56,564 bases of DNA, taken from the NCBI GenBank assembly GCA_947303855.1, contig CAMYZO010000009.1, positions 1 through 56,564 of the forward strand, read 5' to 3'. A program made the position numbers and the translations under genes. The stretch is from an uncultured Prevotellaceae bacterium (lineage in GTDB: Bacteria; Bacteroidota; Bacteroidia; Bacteroidales; Bacteroidaceae). Positions 25,527 through 34,853 of the stretch are shown here, in pieces; position 1 is the stretch's first letter, and each line of letters starts with the position of its first letter. Under the pieces are notes generated by a model, which was given only the letters and a program-made list of their open reading frames with translations, had not been told where the DNA came from and ran no database searches.

Positions 25527-26567
25527 ATGGATTGGTGTATGAATGTCGATAATGTAACGTGCTGCTGGTATGTCATGACGCATCTGGAAATGAAGCGCTT
25601 CATGGAGTGGCTCAAATCTGAGAATGCCCAGCGGCTGAAGGATGGGAAGGCCATCATTGAGCCTTTCTATCCCCATGATTTCCTGAAAGCCGACAGCGGT
25701 ATGTCTGACGATTTCGTCAACATCGTTTTTCTAAAAACCACCAAAGCCGACATCAGTCATCTTGTCAATGACGAACGGAACAAACTGACACGAATCCGAC
25801 TCAGGCATTATCTGGACACCAATGGAGCGCCTGCCACTGTACCCGACAGGATGATGCGCGACTTCCTGCAGGCCTGCGTCAGGCATCGCGGACAGTTTGA
25901 CATCACACCCCCCATCAGCAGTATCGAAGCTAAGGACAGAGTGCGCATTACGAGCGGTCCCTTCGCCGGCAACGAGGCCGTGGTGGAGCGCGTCAGGTTG
26001 TCGCGTGGTGCCATTCAGCTGGATCTCTCTGTCGAACTGCTCACCGGCGTGATGAATATCCGCATGAGCGATGTCGACAAAAACAAGGTGATGATTCTAA
26101 ACCGCGATTCGGCCGATGCCATCCGCACCGATTTTATAGAGTATACGCAGAACCATCTGCTGACCATCCTCAGGCATCGTGTCAAGCGCGAGGAGGATGC
26201 AGACATTAACCGGCGTGATGCCGACATGCTGACGCGGCTCTACCGCTATCGTAACCATGAGGTGAGAAACGAGGCCGCCCGCAGTCATTTCATGGCGCTG
26301 ATGCTTATCTGTGCCCATCTGTGCCGTTATACGGCCGAGGAAAACAGGCTTCAGACACAGATATTGGACTTGCTGGCCGACATCAACCAGCGCAGAGAGT
26401 CGAAGATAGCCACCGATGCCAGGGCCTACCTTTGGATAGCCCTCTATATATCAACGCAGAATCCGGCCTACCGCGATGCCGCCAAGCAGTATGTGCGTGA
26501 CTTCCAACCAAAGTCGCCCAAGCTCCGCAGCTTTGTGTCGCTGATTCGGAAGGGGCGGAAAGTGTGA
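25521..26567 (+). CDS. UpxY/NusG-like transcription antiterminator with C-terminal helical extension
   Basis: A 348-residue protein and the first gene of the polysaccharide locus. An NGN-like domain (about 14-123) begins with the family phrase CCWYVMTHLEMKRF. A KOW motif region follows (about 135-190; EAKDRVRITSGPFAGNEAVV). UpxY proteins are NusG paralogues that let RNA polymerase read through long capsule operons of Bacteroides, acting on the leader of their own locus. Typical UpxY proteins end soon after KOW. Here about 155 further residues, predicted helical and rich in Arg/Asp/Leu, follow. The start is uncertain (25,521, 25,527 or 25,539), because the first ATG sits in a hairpin. Position and domains support a locus-specific elongation factor. 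Confidence 0.82.
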   Translation: MSMDWCMNVDNVTCCWYVMTHLEMKRFMEWLKSENAQRLKDGKAIIEPFYPHDFLKADSGMSDDFVNIVFLKTTKADISHLVNDERNKLTRIRLRHYLDTNGAPATVPDRMMRDFLQACVRHRGQFDITPPISSIEAKDRVRITSGPFAGNEAVVERVRLSRGAIQLDLSVELLTGVMNIRMSDVDKNKVMILNRDSADAIRTDFIEYTQNHLLTILRHRVKREEDADINRRDADMLTRLYRYRNHEVRNEAARSHFMALMLICAHLCRYTAEENRLQTQILDLLADINQRRESKIATDARAYLWIALYISTQNPAYRDAAKQYVRDFQPKSPKLRSFVSLIRKGRKV

Positions 26568-26590
26568 CAATCCATCATATTTCATGAGAT

Positions 26591-27820
26591 ATGTTTAATT
26601 TAGAAAAGTTCATTTCTGAAAGCGTAACATTCCGGCCTGAGAGTATGTTCAATGCCGTTATTGAGGCCAACAGCGAACAGCTAACCCGGGAGATAGAAGG
26701 GAAAAGTGTGTGTGTCATCGGCGGAGCCGGCAGTATAGGTTCATCGTTCATCAAGGCTGTCCTGCGCTTCCGTCCAGGCAAGCTCGTTGTGATTGACCTT
26801 AACGAGAACGGACTGGCCGAGCTGACACGTGATATCCGTTCGACGGATGGACTGTTTGTGCCACAAGACTATCGTGCCTATACACTGAATTTCGCCGACC
26901 CGATTTTTGCCCGCATCTACCGTGAGGAGAAAGGATTCGACATTGTGGCCAATTTCTCTGCCCACAAGCATGTGCGCAGCGAGAAGGACCGCTATAGCGT
27001 GCAGGCGCTGATTGAGAACAATGACATCAAGGCCAAGAAACTGATGGATTTGTTGTGTGAATTTCCGCCCCGTCATTTCTTCTGTGTCAGTACCGACAAG
27101 GCTGCCAATCCTGTGAATATCATGGGTGCCTCAAAGCGTATCATGGAAGATTTGGTGATGGCCTATAATAATAGGTATAAAGTGACAACAGCCCGTTTCG
27201 CCAACGTGGCCTTCAGTAACGGCTCGCTACCCGACGGTTGGATTCATCGTCTGCAGAAGAAGCAGCCGTTGGCGGCACCGAGTGATGTGAAGCGCTATTT
27301 CGTCTCGCCAGAGGAGAGCGGTCAGATTTGCATGCTGGCTTGCATCTTGGGCAGGGGCGGCGAGGTGTTCTTCCCGAAACTGGGTGAAGACCAGATGCTC
27401 ACCTTCAGCAGTATCTGCGACGACTTCGTCAAGGCCAACGGACTGGAAAAGGACGAGTGCGCCTCCGACGACGAGGCCAAGCGCAAGGCCGCCGCAATAG
27501 ATAATTGTCAATTGTCAATTGAAAATTCTCAATTGCACTACCCCGTTGTCTACTTCACGAGCGACACCACCGGTGAAAAGGCATACGAGGAGTTCTACGT
27601 TCCCGGCGAGACCATTGACATGGAGCGTTTCGCCGCTTTAGGCGTGGTGGAACAGACAGCGCGCCACAGCATGCAGGAAGTCTGCGACTTTTTCGCTGAA
27701 TTAGAACGCATCTTCGCTCGCGAAGACTTCACCAAGGCCGATGTCGTAGAAGCCATCAAGGCATTCATCCCAAACTTTGACCATGAAGAGAAAGGCAAGA
27801 ACTTAGACCAAAAGATGTAA
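26591..27820 (+). CDS. NDP-N-acetylhexosamine 4,6-dehydratase (FlaA1/CapD/WbpM-like SDR)
   Basis: A 409-residue short-chain dehydrogenase/reductase. The NAD-binding loop is VIGGAGSIGSSF (about 41-52). NFSAHKHVRSEKD and STDKAANPVNIMGASKR (about 170-186) are hallmarks of the FlaA1/CapD/WbpM branch. In that branch the usual catalytic Tyr is replaced by Met, and the same M-x-x-x-K spacing is present here. Such enzymes turn UDP-GlcNAc (or a related nucleotide) into a 4-keto-6-deoxy sugar. The next gene is an aminotransferase that could act on this product. Codons for about residues 305-316 derive from an AATTG-type heptamer repeat (IDNCQLSIENSQLHY), a probable loop insertion. The start lies 23 bp after the antiterminator gene. 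Confidence 0.85.
   Translation: MFNLEKFISESVTFRPESMFNAVIEANSEQLTREIEGKSVCVIGGAGSIGSSFIKAVLRFRPGKLVVIDLNENGLAELTRDIRSTDGLFVPQDYRAYTLNFADPIFARIYREEKGFDIVANFSAHKHVRSEKDRYSVQALIENNDIKAKKLMDLLCEFPPRHFFCVSTDKAANPVNIMGASKRIMEDLVMAYNNRYKVTTARFANVAFSNGSLPDGWIHRLQKKQPLAAPSDVKRYFVSPEESGQICMLACILGRGGEVFFPKLGEDQMLTFSSICDDFVKANGLEKDECASDDEAKRKAAAIDNCQLSIENSQLHYPVVYFTSDTTGEKAYEEFYVPGETIDMERFAALGVVEQTARHSMQEVCDFFAELERIFAREDFTKADVVEAIKAFIPNFDHEEKGKNLDQKM
27502..27536 (+). repeat. AATTGTC heptamer repeat inside the dehydratase gene
   Basis: Five consecutive 7-base units (AATTGTC, AATTGTC, AATTGAA, AATTCTC, AATTGCA) lie within an otherwise ordinary coding sequence. They are read as NCQLSIENSQL. In this orientation the repeat is open in all three frames, because 21 bases encode seven residues. 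In the other orientation it would contain TGA. Confidence 0.85.
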
Positions 27821-27823
27821 GAT

Positions 27824-28963
27824 ATGGCATATAAGATTCCTCTTTTTAATTTAAATTTTGATGAGCGCGAGGCCCAGGCGGCCTATGACACCATCATGTC
27901 TGGCTGGATTTCAACCGGTCCAAAGAATTCTGAACTCGAGCAGATGTTCCTTGACATGTGGCATGTGAAATATGCTGTCAGCATGTCAAACTGTACCGAT
28001 GCGCTCCATGTCTGTTGCATGGTTTGCGGATTTGGCCCAGGCGACGAGGTTATCTGTCCGTCGCTGACCTTCGCCGCCTCGTGTAACTGCATCCGCTATG
28101 TAGGGGCGACCCCTGTCTTCGCCGATATTGTCGGTCCCGACCATATCAATATCGACCCTGCTGATATTGAACGGAAAATCACACCGAAGACAAAGGGTAT
28201 CGTCGTGGTTCACATGGCGGGCTTCCCCTGTAAGATGGATGAGATTATGGCCATTGCCAAAAAGCATAACCTGAAGGTGATAGAGGATGCCTGCCATGGA
28301 CCTCTCTCTGAATATAAAGGACATAAGCTCGGCACGATTGGCGACTGTGCAGCCTTCTCGTTCTTCTCCAACAAGAACATTTCAACAGGCGAAGGCGGCA
28401 TGTTCATCACCAACAACGAGGAAATGGCACAGAAGGCTCGTCTTATACGCAGCCACGGTATGAGCACCATGTCGTACCAGCGCGCCAGCGGACATGCCAC
28501 CACATACGACATCACCTGCCTGGGCTATAACTTCCGCATGGACGATATCCGCGCTGCTATTGCCATAGAGCAATTGAAGAAATTGCCCGGCGACTTACAG
28601 ACACGTGAGAAGGTGCGCCAGCACTATGTCGACCGACTCAGTAAGCTGGAAGGTGTTGCTATTCCTTTTGCCGACAATCAGGAGTTTACCAGCAACTACA
28701 TTTTCCCAGTGGTGCTGCTCAACTCCACCAAGGAACGCCGCGACAAAGTACGCGACTATATGCATGCTGCCGGCGTGCAGACCTCTGTCCACTATCCTGC
28801 GGCCCACAGGTTCTCAACATACAGAGAGCTTGGTGCTGTGCTGCCGCAGACGGAATATGTCACCGACAATGAAATAACGCTGCCCATGTATGCCGCCTTG
28901 ACAACCGAACAGGTGGACTTCATCTGCGACACGTTTGAGAAAGCTGTTGGCGAAATGGACTGA
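27824..28963 (+). CDS. DegT/DnrJ/EryC1/StrS-family sugar aminotransferase
   Basis: A 379-residue PLP enzyme. The Schiff-base lysine is K184 in FSFFSNKNISTGEGG, the PLP-ring Asp is D155 in VIEDACHGPL, and NCTDALH (about 56-62) binds the phosphate. YNFRMDDIRAAIAIEQL is the usual dimer-interface motif. It starts 3 bp after the 4,6-dehydratase stop, so it most likely transaminates the 4-keto-6-deoxy sugar nucleotide to a 4-amino-4,6-dideoxy sugar. The downstream CBS-nucleotidyltransferase makes a legionaminic-type pathway thinkable, but no NeuB-like synthase is in the window. Confidence 0.88.
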   Translation: MAYKIPLFNLNFDEREAQAAYDTIMSGWISTGPKNSELEQMFLDMWHVKYAVSMSNCTDALHVCCMVCGFGPGDEVICPSLTFAASCNCIRYVGATPVFADIVGPDHINIDPADIERKITPKTKGIVVVHMAGFPCKMDEIMAIAKKHNLKVIEDACHGPLSEYKGHKLGTIGDCAAFSFFSNKNISTGEGGMFITNNEEMAQKARLIRSHGMSTMSYQRASGHATTYDITCLGYNFRMDDIRAAIAIEQLKKLPGDLQTREKVRQHYVDRLSKLEGVAIPFADNQEFTSNYIFPVVLLNSTKERRDKVRDYMHAAGVQTSVHYPAAHRFSTYRELGAVLPQTEYVTDNEITLPMYAALTTEQVDFICDTFEKAVGEMD

Positions 28964-29009
28964 ACACCTGAAAAACCTGTAACTTCAAAACTCCTAAAAC
29001 CGTTCACCT

Positions 29010-30089
29010 ATGTTTGATAAAATAAAAGACAGAATCATTTCGCCGCAGGCGTCGATGCTTGATGCCATGAAACTGATGGATGAATCGATGGTGAAGATGC
29101 TCTTCGTGTTTACAGATAACCGCTTTGAGGGCATCGTTACCATAGGCGACATTCAGCGTGCCATTATCAAGAATGTACCGCTCGATGCTCACCTATCGGC
29201 GATTATTGATAAGGACAAGGAATATGCCAGTCCCAGCGAAAGCATGGAAAGCATCAGAGAGAAGATGATTGCCTTCCGAGCCGAGTGTATGCCGGTAGTG
29301 GATGCTGGCGGGGTACTGATTGATGTGTATTTCTGGACAGACCTTTTTAACTATGAAGAGCATCCCCGTCATGACAAGATAGACCTGCCCGTGGTCATCA
29401 TGGCTGGTGGAAAAGGGACGCGGTTGAAACCTCTGACTCATGTCATTCCAAAGCCTATAGTCCCTATTGGCGAGAAGACTATTCTTGAAATCATCATGGA
29501 TCAGTTTGAGGCCATTGGCTGTCATAAGTTCTACTTGTCTGTCAACTACAAGGCCGACATGATTAAATACTATCTTAGCCAACTGCCTCACCAGTATGAC
29601 ATCGAGTACTTTATGGAAGACAAGCCACTGGGTACTATAGGAAGCGTAAGCCTGCTGAAGGACAAGATCAAAACGCCGTTCTTTGTGTCGAACTGTGACA
29701 GTATCAACGAACAGGACTACCGCGACGTCTATAAATATCATGTAGACAACCGCAACGATATCACGCTTGTCACTATGGTGAAGAGTTTCAAGATTCCGTA
29801 CGGCGTGATTGAGACTGGCGAAGATGGACTGATGACTGCGTTGACGGAAAAACCTGAGCTGTCCTATCAGGTGAATACGGGGGTATATATACTTAATCCC
29901 GATTGCATCAAGGAGATTCCTGAAGGCGAGTTTTTCCACATTACCCATCTGATGGAGAAGATCAAGAACCGCGGCGGTCGTGTGGGCTGCTTCCCCGTGA
30001 GTGCCAAGTCGTGGAAGGACATGGGTGATTGGAGGGAATATCTGAAGATGATCAATATTGAGACCATGAGAAAAACTGATTTTCTATGA
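29010..30089 (+). CDS. CBS-domain sugar nucleotidyltransferase
   Basis: A 359-residue two-part protein. Residues about 5-120 form a CBS-domain pair (SMLDAMKLMDESMVKMLFVF and SPSESMESIREKMIAFRAEC). Residues about 126-350 form a nucleotidyltransferase with the signature VVIMAGGKGTRLKPLT and the metal site NCDSI. Similar CBS-NTP transferases (PtmE-like) activate amino sugars with GTP in bacterial sialic-acid-like pathways, and the CBS pair probably senses nucleotides. The substrate here is unproven. Its stop overlaps the next start by 4 bp (ATGA). A 46-bp gap precedes it. Confidence 0.85.
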   Translation: MFDKIKDRIISPQASMLDAMKLMDESMVKMLFVFTDNRFEGIVTIGDIQRAIIKNVPLDAHLSAIIDKDKEYASPSESMESIREKMIAFRAECMPVVDAGGVLIDVYFWTDLFNYEEHPRHDKIDLPVVIMAGGKGTRLKPLTHVIPKPIVPIGEKTILEIIMDQFEAIGCHKFYLSVNYKADMIKYYLSQLPHQYDIEYFMEDKPLGTIGSVSLLKDKIKTPFFVSNCDSINEQDYRDVYKYHVDNRNDITLVTMVKSFKIPYGVIETGEDGLMTALTEKPELSYQVNTGVYILNPDCIKEIPEGEFFHITHLMEKIKNRGGRVGCFPVSAKSWKDMGDWREYLKMINIETMRKTDFL

Positions 30090-31243
30090 AAAACAAGGAA
30101 TACAGCATACTGATATTGGGTAACTTTGCGAGCGTCTATGTCGTCCAGTTTGTCAAGAACCTGAAGAAGGTCAACCCTGCGGTTCACATCTTCTTCTGGG
30201 GATACACGCAAAACATGGAAACGCTGGACAAAGACTATCTGTCCTGCTACGACGAGTATTACATGTTTGACATAAACCATAAAGCCAGTTCTTCGGTTCT
30301 GGAGAAAGTGACGGCAGCGATACAGTTAAAATACCATTTCAAGAAGTTTGCCTTGCACAGGCATTTCGACTATATCAGTATCCAATATGTAAGACCTGAG
30401 TTGTTCTTTGTCTTGCATGATTTGAAGAAGCATTCTTCCAAATTAGTACTGACACCTTGGGGAAGCGATGTCTACCGAATTAACAAATATTTCAAGAAAC
30501 TGGCCCAGAAGATTTACGATGCTGCAGACTATGTCACCGGCCCCGACGATCGTTTCACGAGGGACTTCACGAAAATCTTCAATATACCTCAACAGAAAAT
30601 TGTACATGTTGACTTGGGTGTAGAGCCCATCGAGTATATCATTGAACATAAGAATCTGATAGCTGCTGATGAGGCCAAACGTCTGTTGGGAGTTGAAGGG
30701 AAGTATGTCATCACTTGTGGCTATAAGGCCATGAGTGGACATCGGCATGTGGAAATGATTGAAGCTATCAGACAAGTGAAAGACAGGTTGCCCGACAATT
30801 TGGTTCTATTCTTCCCCCTCACCTATCCCCAAGATCCGGCCTACGTTGATTTGGTCAGGGCAAAAGTAAACGAATGTGTATTGAATGCAGTCTATTTCGA
30901 TCACTTTTTGGAGCTTCCAGAGCTGTTCCAACTCAGGCAGGCAACCGACTTGTTTGTCCATATACAGCCAACAGATGCTTCCAGTGGTACTTTGTATGAA
31001 TACATCCTGTGCGAGAAGAAAATTCTCAATGGGGCATGGCTGCAATATCCGGAAATAGAGAAAGAAGGTGTTAAACCTTATTTCTTGGTTGACAGTATGG
31101 AAACACTGGGAGAGTCTATCGTCCGTGCCTACGAGTCGGATCCAATCAAGATTCCCAAAACCGTCATTGAGGATTTAAGTAAGAAACAATGGAAAGTTGT
31201 CATCAAAGATTGGGACAACTTCCTGACCGAAAAAAAAGCATGA
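30086..31243 (+). CDS. Glycosyltransferase, GT-B fold (GT4-like)
   Basis: A 385-residue cytoplasmic protein with two Rossmann-like halves. Recognisable points are LTPWGSDVYRINKYF (about 121-135), CGYKAMSGHRHVEMIEAI at the start of the C-terminal half, and PTDASSGTLYEYILCEKKIL (about 291-310), where GT4 enzymes hold the nucleotide-binding E-x7-E region. Donor and acceptor are unknown. ATGA coupling to the upstream nucleotidyltransferase suggests use of its product. Its end lies just ahead of the Wza-like lipoprotein. Confidence 0.72.
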   Translation: MKNKEYSILILGNFASVYVVQFVKNLKKVNPAVHIFFWGYTQNMETLDKDYLSCYDEYYMFDINHKASSSVLEKVTAAIQLKYHFKKFALHRHFDYISIQYVRPELFFVLHDLKKHSSKLVLTPWGSDVYRINKYFKKLAQKIYDAADYVTGPDDRFTRDFTKIFNIPQQKIVHVDLGVEPIEYIIEHKNLIAADEAKRLLGVEGKYVITCGYKAMSGHRHVEMIEAIRQVKDRLPDNLVLFFPLTYPQDPAYVDLVRAKVNECVLNAVYFDHFLELPELFQLRQATDLFVHIQPTDASSGTLYEYILCEKKILNGAWLQYPEIEKEGVKPYFLVDSMETLGESIVRAYESDPIKIPKTVIEDLSKKQWKVVIKDWDNFLTEKKA

Positions 31244-31281
31244 TTTTTTCCTACCACTGCACTCTGAACGTAACGAAAGCA

Positions 31282-32112
31282 ATGGGAAAACACATCCGGA
31301 TATTTCTGACACTGGCTATTGCCTGCTGGTTGAGTGGCTGCTCCACACCCACGAACGTGGCCTACTTCCAGAATGCTGAGGAAATACGCGGCATGACATT
31401 GCAGCATGAGCAACCATTGCGCTTGCGTCCGAAAGACAAGATAAATATTGTTATCAACAGTGCTGACCCTATGCTGGTCAGACAGTTCAACCTGACGGCG
31501 GCAACCAATAGCATGCGCTCGTTGGGCTCGAACAGCGAACCGCTGACAACAATGGGAGGCACAAGTGGCGGAACTGCACAACTCTTGGCTTATACGGTCG
31601 ATGAGCAAGGTGACATCAATTTCCCTGTCGTAGGCAAGGTTGCTGTAAAGGGGAAAACCCGTCAAGAGGTAGCTGAATATCTGCGTCGACGCCTTATTGA
31701 GCGTGATTTAGTCAAGGACCCTATTGTCACAGTGGAATATGTGAACTTATCTGTTAACGTGTTGGGCGAAGTGAACCGTCCCGGTCGTATTGACATGATG
31801 AAGGACAACTTTACCATCGTCGATGCCATAGCATACGCTGGCGACCTGACCATCGACGGTCAGCGAGAGAATATCAAAGTGTTTCGTGAGGTGGACGGTG
31901 AGGACCAGACCTATGTCATCAACCTGTGCGACCGACAGAATGTGCTGAATTCCCCGGCTTTCTACCTGCAGCAAAACGATGTGGTTTACGTCACACCCAA
32001 TCCAAAGCGCAAACGAGAAGCAAAGACAACCGGCAACATCTTTAATCAACCATCTATTTGGGTGTCGCTGGCATCGCTTTTCACAACCATTAGCGCATTA
32101 TTGTGGAAATAA
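31282..32112 (+). CDS. Polysaccharide export outer membrane lipoprotein (Wza-like)
   Basis: A 276-residue lipoprotein. The ATG at 31,282 is chosen because it starts a proper signal peptide with lipobox (WLSGC); upstream ATGs at 31,189 and 31,240 would place it far inside. Poly_export domain (about 45-155; RPKDKINIVINSADP, VDEQGDINFPVVGKVAVKGK) followed by a SLBB domain (about 156-245; VNVLGEVNRPGRIDM). The C-terminal hydrophobic helix (about 252-275) fits the membrane-spanning helix of Wza. It would form the outer-membrane pore for the polymer and contact the Wzc-like protein encoded next. Confidence 0.9.
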   Translation: MGKHIRIFLTLAIACWLSGCSTPTNVAYFQNAEEIRGMTLQHEQPLRLRPKDKINIVINSADPMLVRQFNLTAATNSMRSLGSNSEPLTTMGGTSGGTAQLLAYTVDEQGDINFPVVGKVAVKGKTRQEVAEYLRRRLIERDLVKDPIVTVEYVNLSVNVLGEVNRPGRIDMMKDNFTIVDAIAYAGDLTIDGQRENIKVFREVDGEDQTYVINLCDRQNVLNSPAFYLQQNDVVYVTPNPKRKREAKTTGNIFNQPSIWVSLASLFTTISALLWK

Positions 32113-32114
32113 AA

Positions 32115-34298
32115 ATGGAGAAAGAAAAAAAAGGAGAAGGCTTTGTAACGATAGGTGATCTCTGGAAACTATGTGCCGCAAGATGGAGATGGTATGTGGT
32201 TTCGGTAGGAATCTGCTTGGTGCTGGCTTTAGGTTATCTGCTCAAGACTCCTTATCTCTATACGCGCTACGCCGCTATTATTGTACGGGAGGAAAGCTTA
32301 GGGGAGAACGCGACTAAGGCTAACAGCAACGAATTAAGCGAGATCGGTTTTGTTAAGCAAAAAGAAAAAATCAGTAATGTGGTTCGCCACCTCGGTTCAC
32401 TCGATGTGATGATGGAAGTGGTGCGTCGGCTGAAGTTGACCGATAACGAAGACGAAATCATTTACTATGCTTTTGAAATACAATCACGGTTCTTAGCAGA
32501 AATTGAGGATCCCTTAACATCAACTATTATTGACCTTACCTATAAGGATTATTCTACTACAGAGGCGGAACGGGTGCTTTCGTTGATTATCCAAGTCTAT
32601 AACGACAAGTGGTTGGAAGAAAAACGACAATTAATAAGAAATACATCAATCTTCATTGATAGTCGGCTGCGTCTTTTAGAACGTGAATTGGATATTGTTG
32701 ATGATAGCATTTCAACCTTTAAGAGTCAATTTGGAATAACCAGTCTCGACCGTGTCAGCGATGTTTATTTGCAGCAGCAAAGCGCGGCAGATGCAGAAAT
32801 CCTGAGTTTGTCGAACGAAAAGGCTATGGCCCAATATATTCGTGACCTGTTGCATGACGATTCTGGGAAACATCAATTGCTGATAGTCAATTCTGGCATC
32901 AAAAATAATGTGATAGAGTCGCAAATAACACTCTACAACAATCTGGTGCTGCAGATGGAAAACCATTTGGAGTACACGTCAGATTTGAATCCCTTAATCA
33001 TCAGTCAGGAAAAAGAACTGACTAAGCTCCGCAAAAATATTCTGGCCAACGTTGATGACCACATCCAATCACTTGACATTCAACTGAATTCGCTACGTGG
33101 TTTCCATAGTCAGACTACTTCTAAAATTATCTCCAATCCTGGCCATGCCAAATACCTGACCTCTATCGAGCGAGACCAGAAAGTCAAGGAGAGCCTGTAC
33201 CTCTACCTACTGCAAAAAAAAGAGGAGAACGAAATCAGTGCTACCTACAAAGCCGCACCAACAAAGATTATTGACATTCCAAATGGAAGCGACAAAGCAA
33301 CAACTCCCAACAGACCGAAATTGCTTATCGCGGCTTTCATGCTTGGATTGTTGGTGCCAACAACGGTGTTGTTCCTTATGGCATCAACGGACACCAGCGT
33401 GAGAGACCGTCGCGATGTAGAACGCAACACGGACATCCCGTTCCTGGGAGAGGTTCCCTATTCTGGCCGCGAACATAGTCTGGAAAGTATGCTGATGCGC
33501 TTTGGAATAGGCCGTAAGGCAAAGTCTGGCGGCATCGTCGTTGGCCATGACATGCTCAATGCCTCCAATGAGGCATTCCGAGTACTGCGTGACAACATGG
33601 ATTCCATCAGGGCGGACAAATTCCCTGACAAGGGGTGCAGGGTGTATCTCATCAAATCGACGCAGATAGAGGTAGGTAAAACCTTTGTGGGTATGAACTT
33701 GGCAATAACCAAGGCTATTGACGGCAGTCGGGTTCTTTTCATAGATGGCGACCTGCGTCAGGCCTCTGCCTCGCGCCTATGGCGGACACCTTTGCTCGGC
33801 TTGTCCGATTATCTCTGTGGCGATGAAAGCGATTTCCGTAAACTGCTGTGGCATCCTGAGGGGTATCCTACATTAGACGTGCTGGCAGCCGGTGCACTTC
33901 CCACTAATCCTGCCGAGTTGTTGAAGAGTTCATTGTTCAAAGATCTAATCAATAAAGTTAGAGAGCACTATGATTGTGTTTTCGTTGACAGCCCTACAGC
34001 GGGTATTCTGGCAGATGCGGACACTATTGAGCGTTTCGTTGACTGTACGCTGTTCGTTGTCCGGGCAGGAGAGTTTAACCGTCATCGACTCAGTGAACTC
34101 AGTCCGATTGAAATCATTAATGGAGCTGCCAAACCACAATATATTGTATTGAATGGCGTTAACATTCACGCTCGATATGGCTTTGCTTATTCGCACAAAT
34201 ATGAACGGAGTGAAGAAGACAAGAACCTGACGACAATCAGTAAAAAGACCATCTTGTTGAACAAGATTATATTTAAAAAGAAAAAACACCAAGTATAA
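32115..34298 (+). CDS. Chain-length regulator / tyrosine autokinase (Wzc-like)
   Basis: A 727-residue inner-membrane protein; ATG at 32,115, two bases after the Wza stop (an upstream GTG at 32,103 would overlap it). Wzz-like periplasmic domain between TM1 (about 27-44) and TM2 (about 403-423), with long coiled coils at 180-360, then a cytoplasmic BY-kinase. Walker A is STQIEVGKT (about 515-523): GKT is kept but the first glycine of the usual PGEGKT is Glu-Val context. Walker A' is LFIDGDLRQ (about 541-549) and Walker B is VFVDSPT (about 622-628). The tyrosine tail is short ([10 protein letters not shown], three Tyr). It controls polymer length and export by cyclic phosphorylation. The altered Walker A makes kinase activity less certain. 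Confidence 0.87.
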   Translation: MEKEKKGEGFVTIGDLWKLCAARWRWYVVSVGICLVLALGYLLKTPYLYTRYAAIIVREESLGENATKANSNELSEIGFVKQKEKISNVVRHLGSLDVMMEVVRRLKLTDNEDEIIYYAFEIQSRFLAEIEDPLTSTIIDLTYKDYSTTEAERVLSLIIQVYNDKWLEEKRQLIRNTSIFIDSRLRLLERELDIVDDSISTFKSQFGITSLDRVSDVYLQQQSAADAEILSLSNEKAMAQYIRDLLHDDSGKHQLLIVNSGIKNNVIESQITLYNNLVLQMENHLEYTSDLNPLIISQEKELTKLRKNILANVDDHIQSLDIQLNSLRGFHSQTTSKIISNPGHAKYLTSIERDQKVKESLYLYLLQKKEENEISATYKAAPTKIIDIPNGSDKATTPNRPKLLIAAFMLGLLVPTTVLFLMASTDTSVRDRRDVERNTDIPFLGEVPYSGREHSLESMLMRFGIGRKAKSGGIVVGHDMLNASNEAFRVLRDNMDSIRADKFPDKGCRVYLIKSTQIEVGKTFVGMNLAITKAIDGSRVLFIDGDLRQASASRLWRTPLLGLSDYLCGDESDFRKLLWHPEGYPTLDVLAAGALPTNPAELLKSSLFKDLINKVREHYDCVFVDSPTAGILADADTIERFVDCTLFVVRAGEFNRHRLSELSPIEIINGAAKPQYIVLNGVNIHARYGFAYSHKYERSEEDKNLTTISKKTILLNKIIFKKKKHQV

Positions 34299-34302
34299 TA
34301 AT

Positions 34303-34815
34303 ATGTATACAGTCCATCCATCCAGCTACATCGACGATGACGTCCAGATTGGCGACGGCACGAAGATCTGGCATTTCTGCCATGTGCAGCGTGGTGCCGT
34401 CATCGGCAAAAACTGCTCGTTTGGGCAGAATGTGAATATCGGCAACAACGTCAAGATAGGCGATGGTGTCCGCATTCAGAACAATGTCTCTGTGTATGAA
34501 GGCGTTGAACTGGAAGACAATGTGTTCTGCGGCCCGTCGTGTGTGTTCACCAATGTCCTGGTGCCGCGTGCCCACTTCCCTGTTCATGGGAAATACAACA
34601 AGACGCTGGTCAAGGAGGGCGCTTCATTAGGTGCCAACTGCACCATTGTCTGCGGTCACACCATCGGCCGCGGGGCCATGATTGCCGCAGGTGCCGTGGT
34701 TACCAAAGACGTTCCAGACTTCGCTCTCATGGCCGGTGTCCCTGCCCGTCAAATCGGCATTGTTAATGAACAAGGTGAAATCGTAGAAAGGCTGACAGGC
34801 GAAAAGGGGAAATAA
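34303..34815 (+). CDS. wlbB: UDP-2-acetamido-3-amino-2,3-dideoxy-glucuronate N-acetyltransferase (WlbB/WbpD-like)
   Basis: A 170-residue left-handed beta-helix acyltransferase built from hexapeptide repeats. The phrases [52 protein letters not shown] and [14 protein letters not shown] match the WlbB/WbpD family, which acetylates the 3-amino group to give UDP-GlcNAc3NAcA. The length is usual for the family. The aminotransferase that makes its substrate is encoded next (WlbC-like), and the dehydrogenase (WlbA-like) lies at 50,093. It starts 4 bp after the Wzc-like gene. Confidence 0.88.
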   Translation: MYTVHPSSYIDDDVQIGDGTKIWHFCHVQRGAVIGKNCSFGQNVNIGNNVKIGDGVRIQNNVSVYEGVELEDNVFCGPSCVFTNVLVPRAHFPVHGKYNKTLVKEGASLGANCTIVCGHTIGRGAMIAAGAVVTKDVPDFALMAGVPARQIGIVNEQGEIVERLTGEKGK

Positions 34816-34853
34816 ATCGTAAATAGTAAATCAGTAAATAGTCAATATTTAAG
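34816..34853. repeat. Short TAGTAAAT-type repeat between wlbB- and wlbC-like genes
   Basis: The 38-base gap is made of imperfect units of the form GTAAATA/AGTAAATC. It resembles, but is not identical to, the AATTG heptamer stretches elsewhere in the window and is likely another slippage-prone intergenic repeat. Confidence 0.5.
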
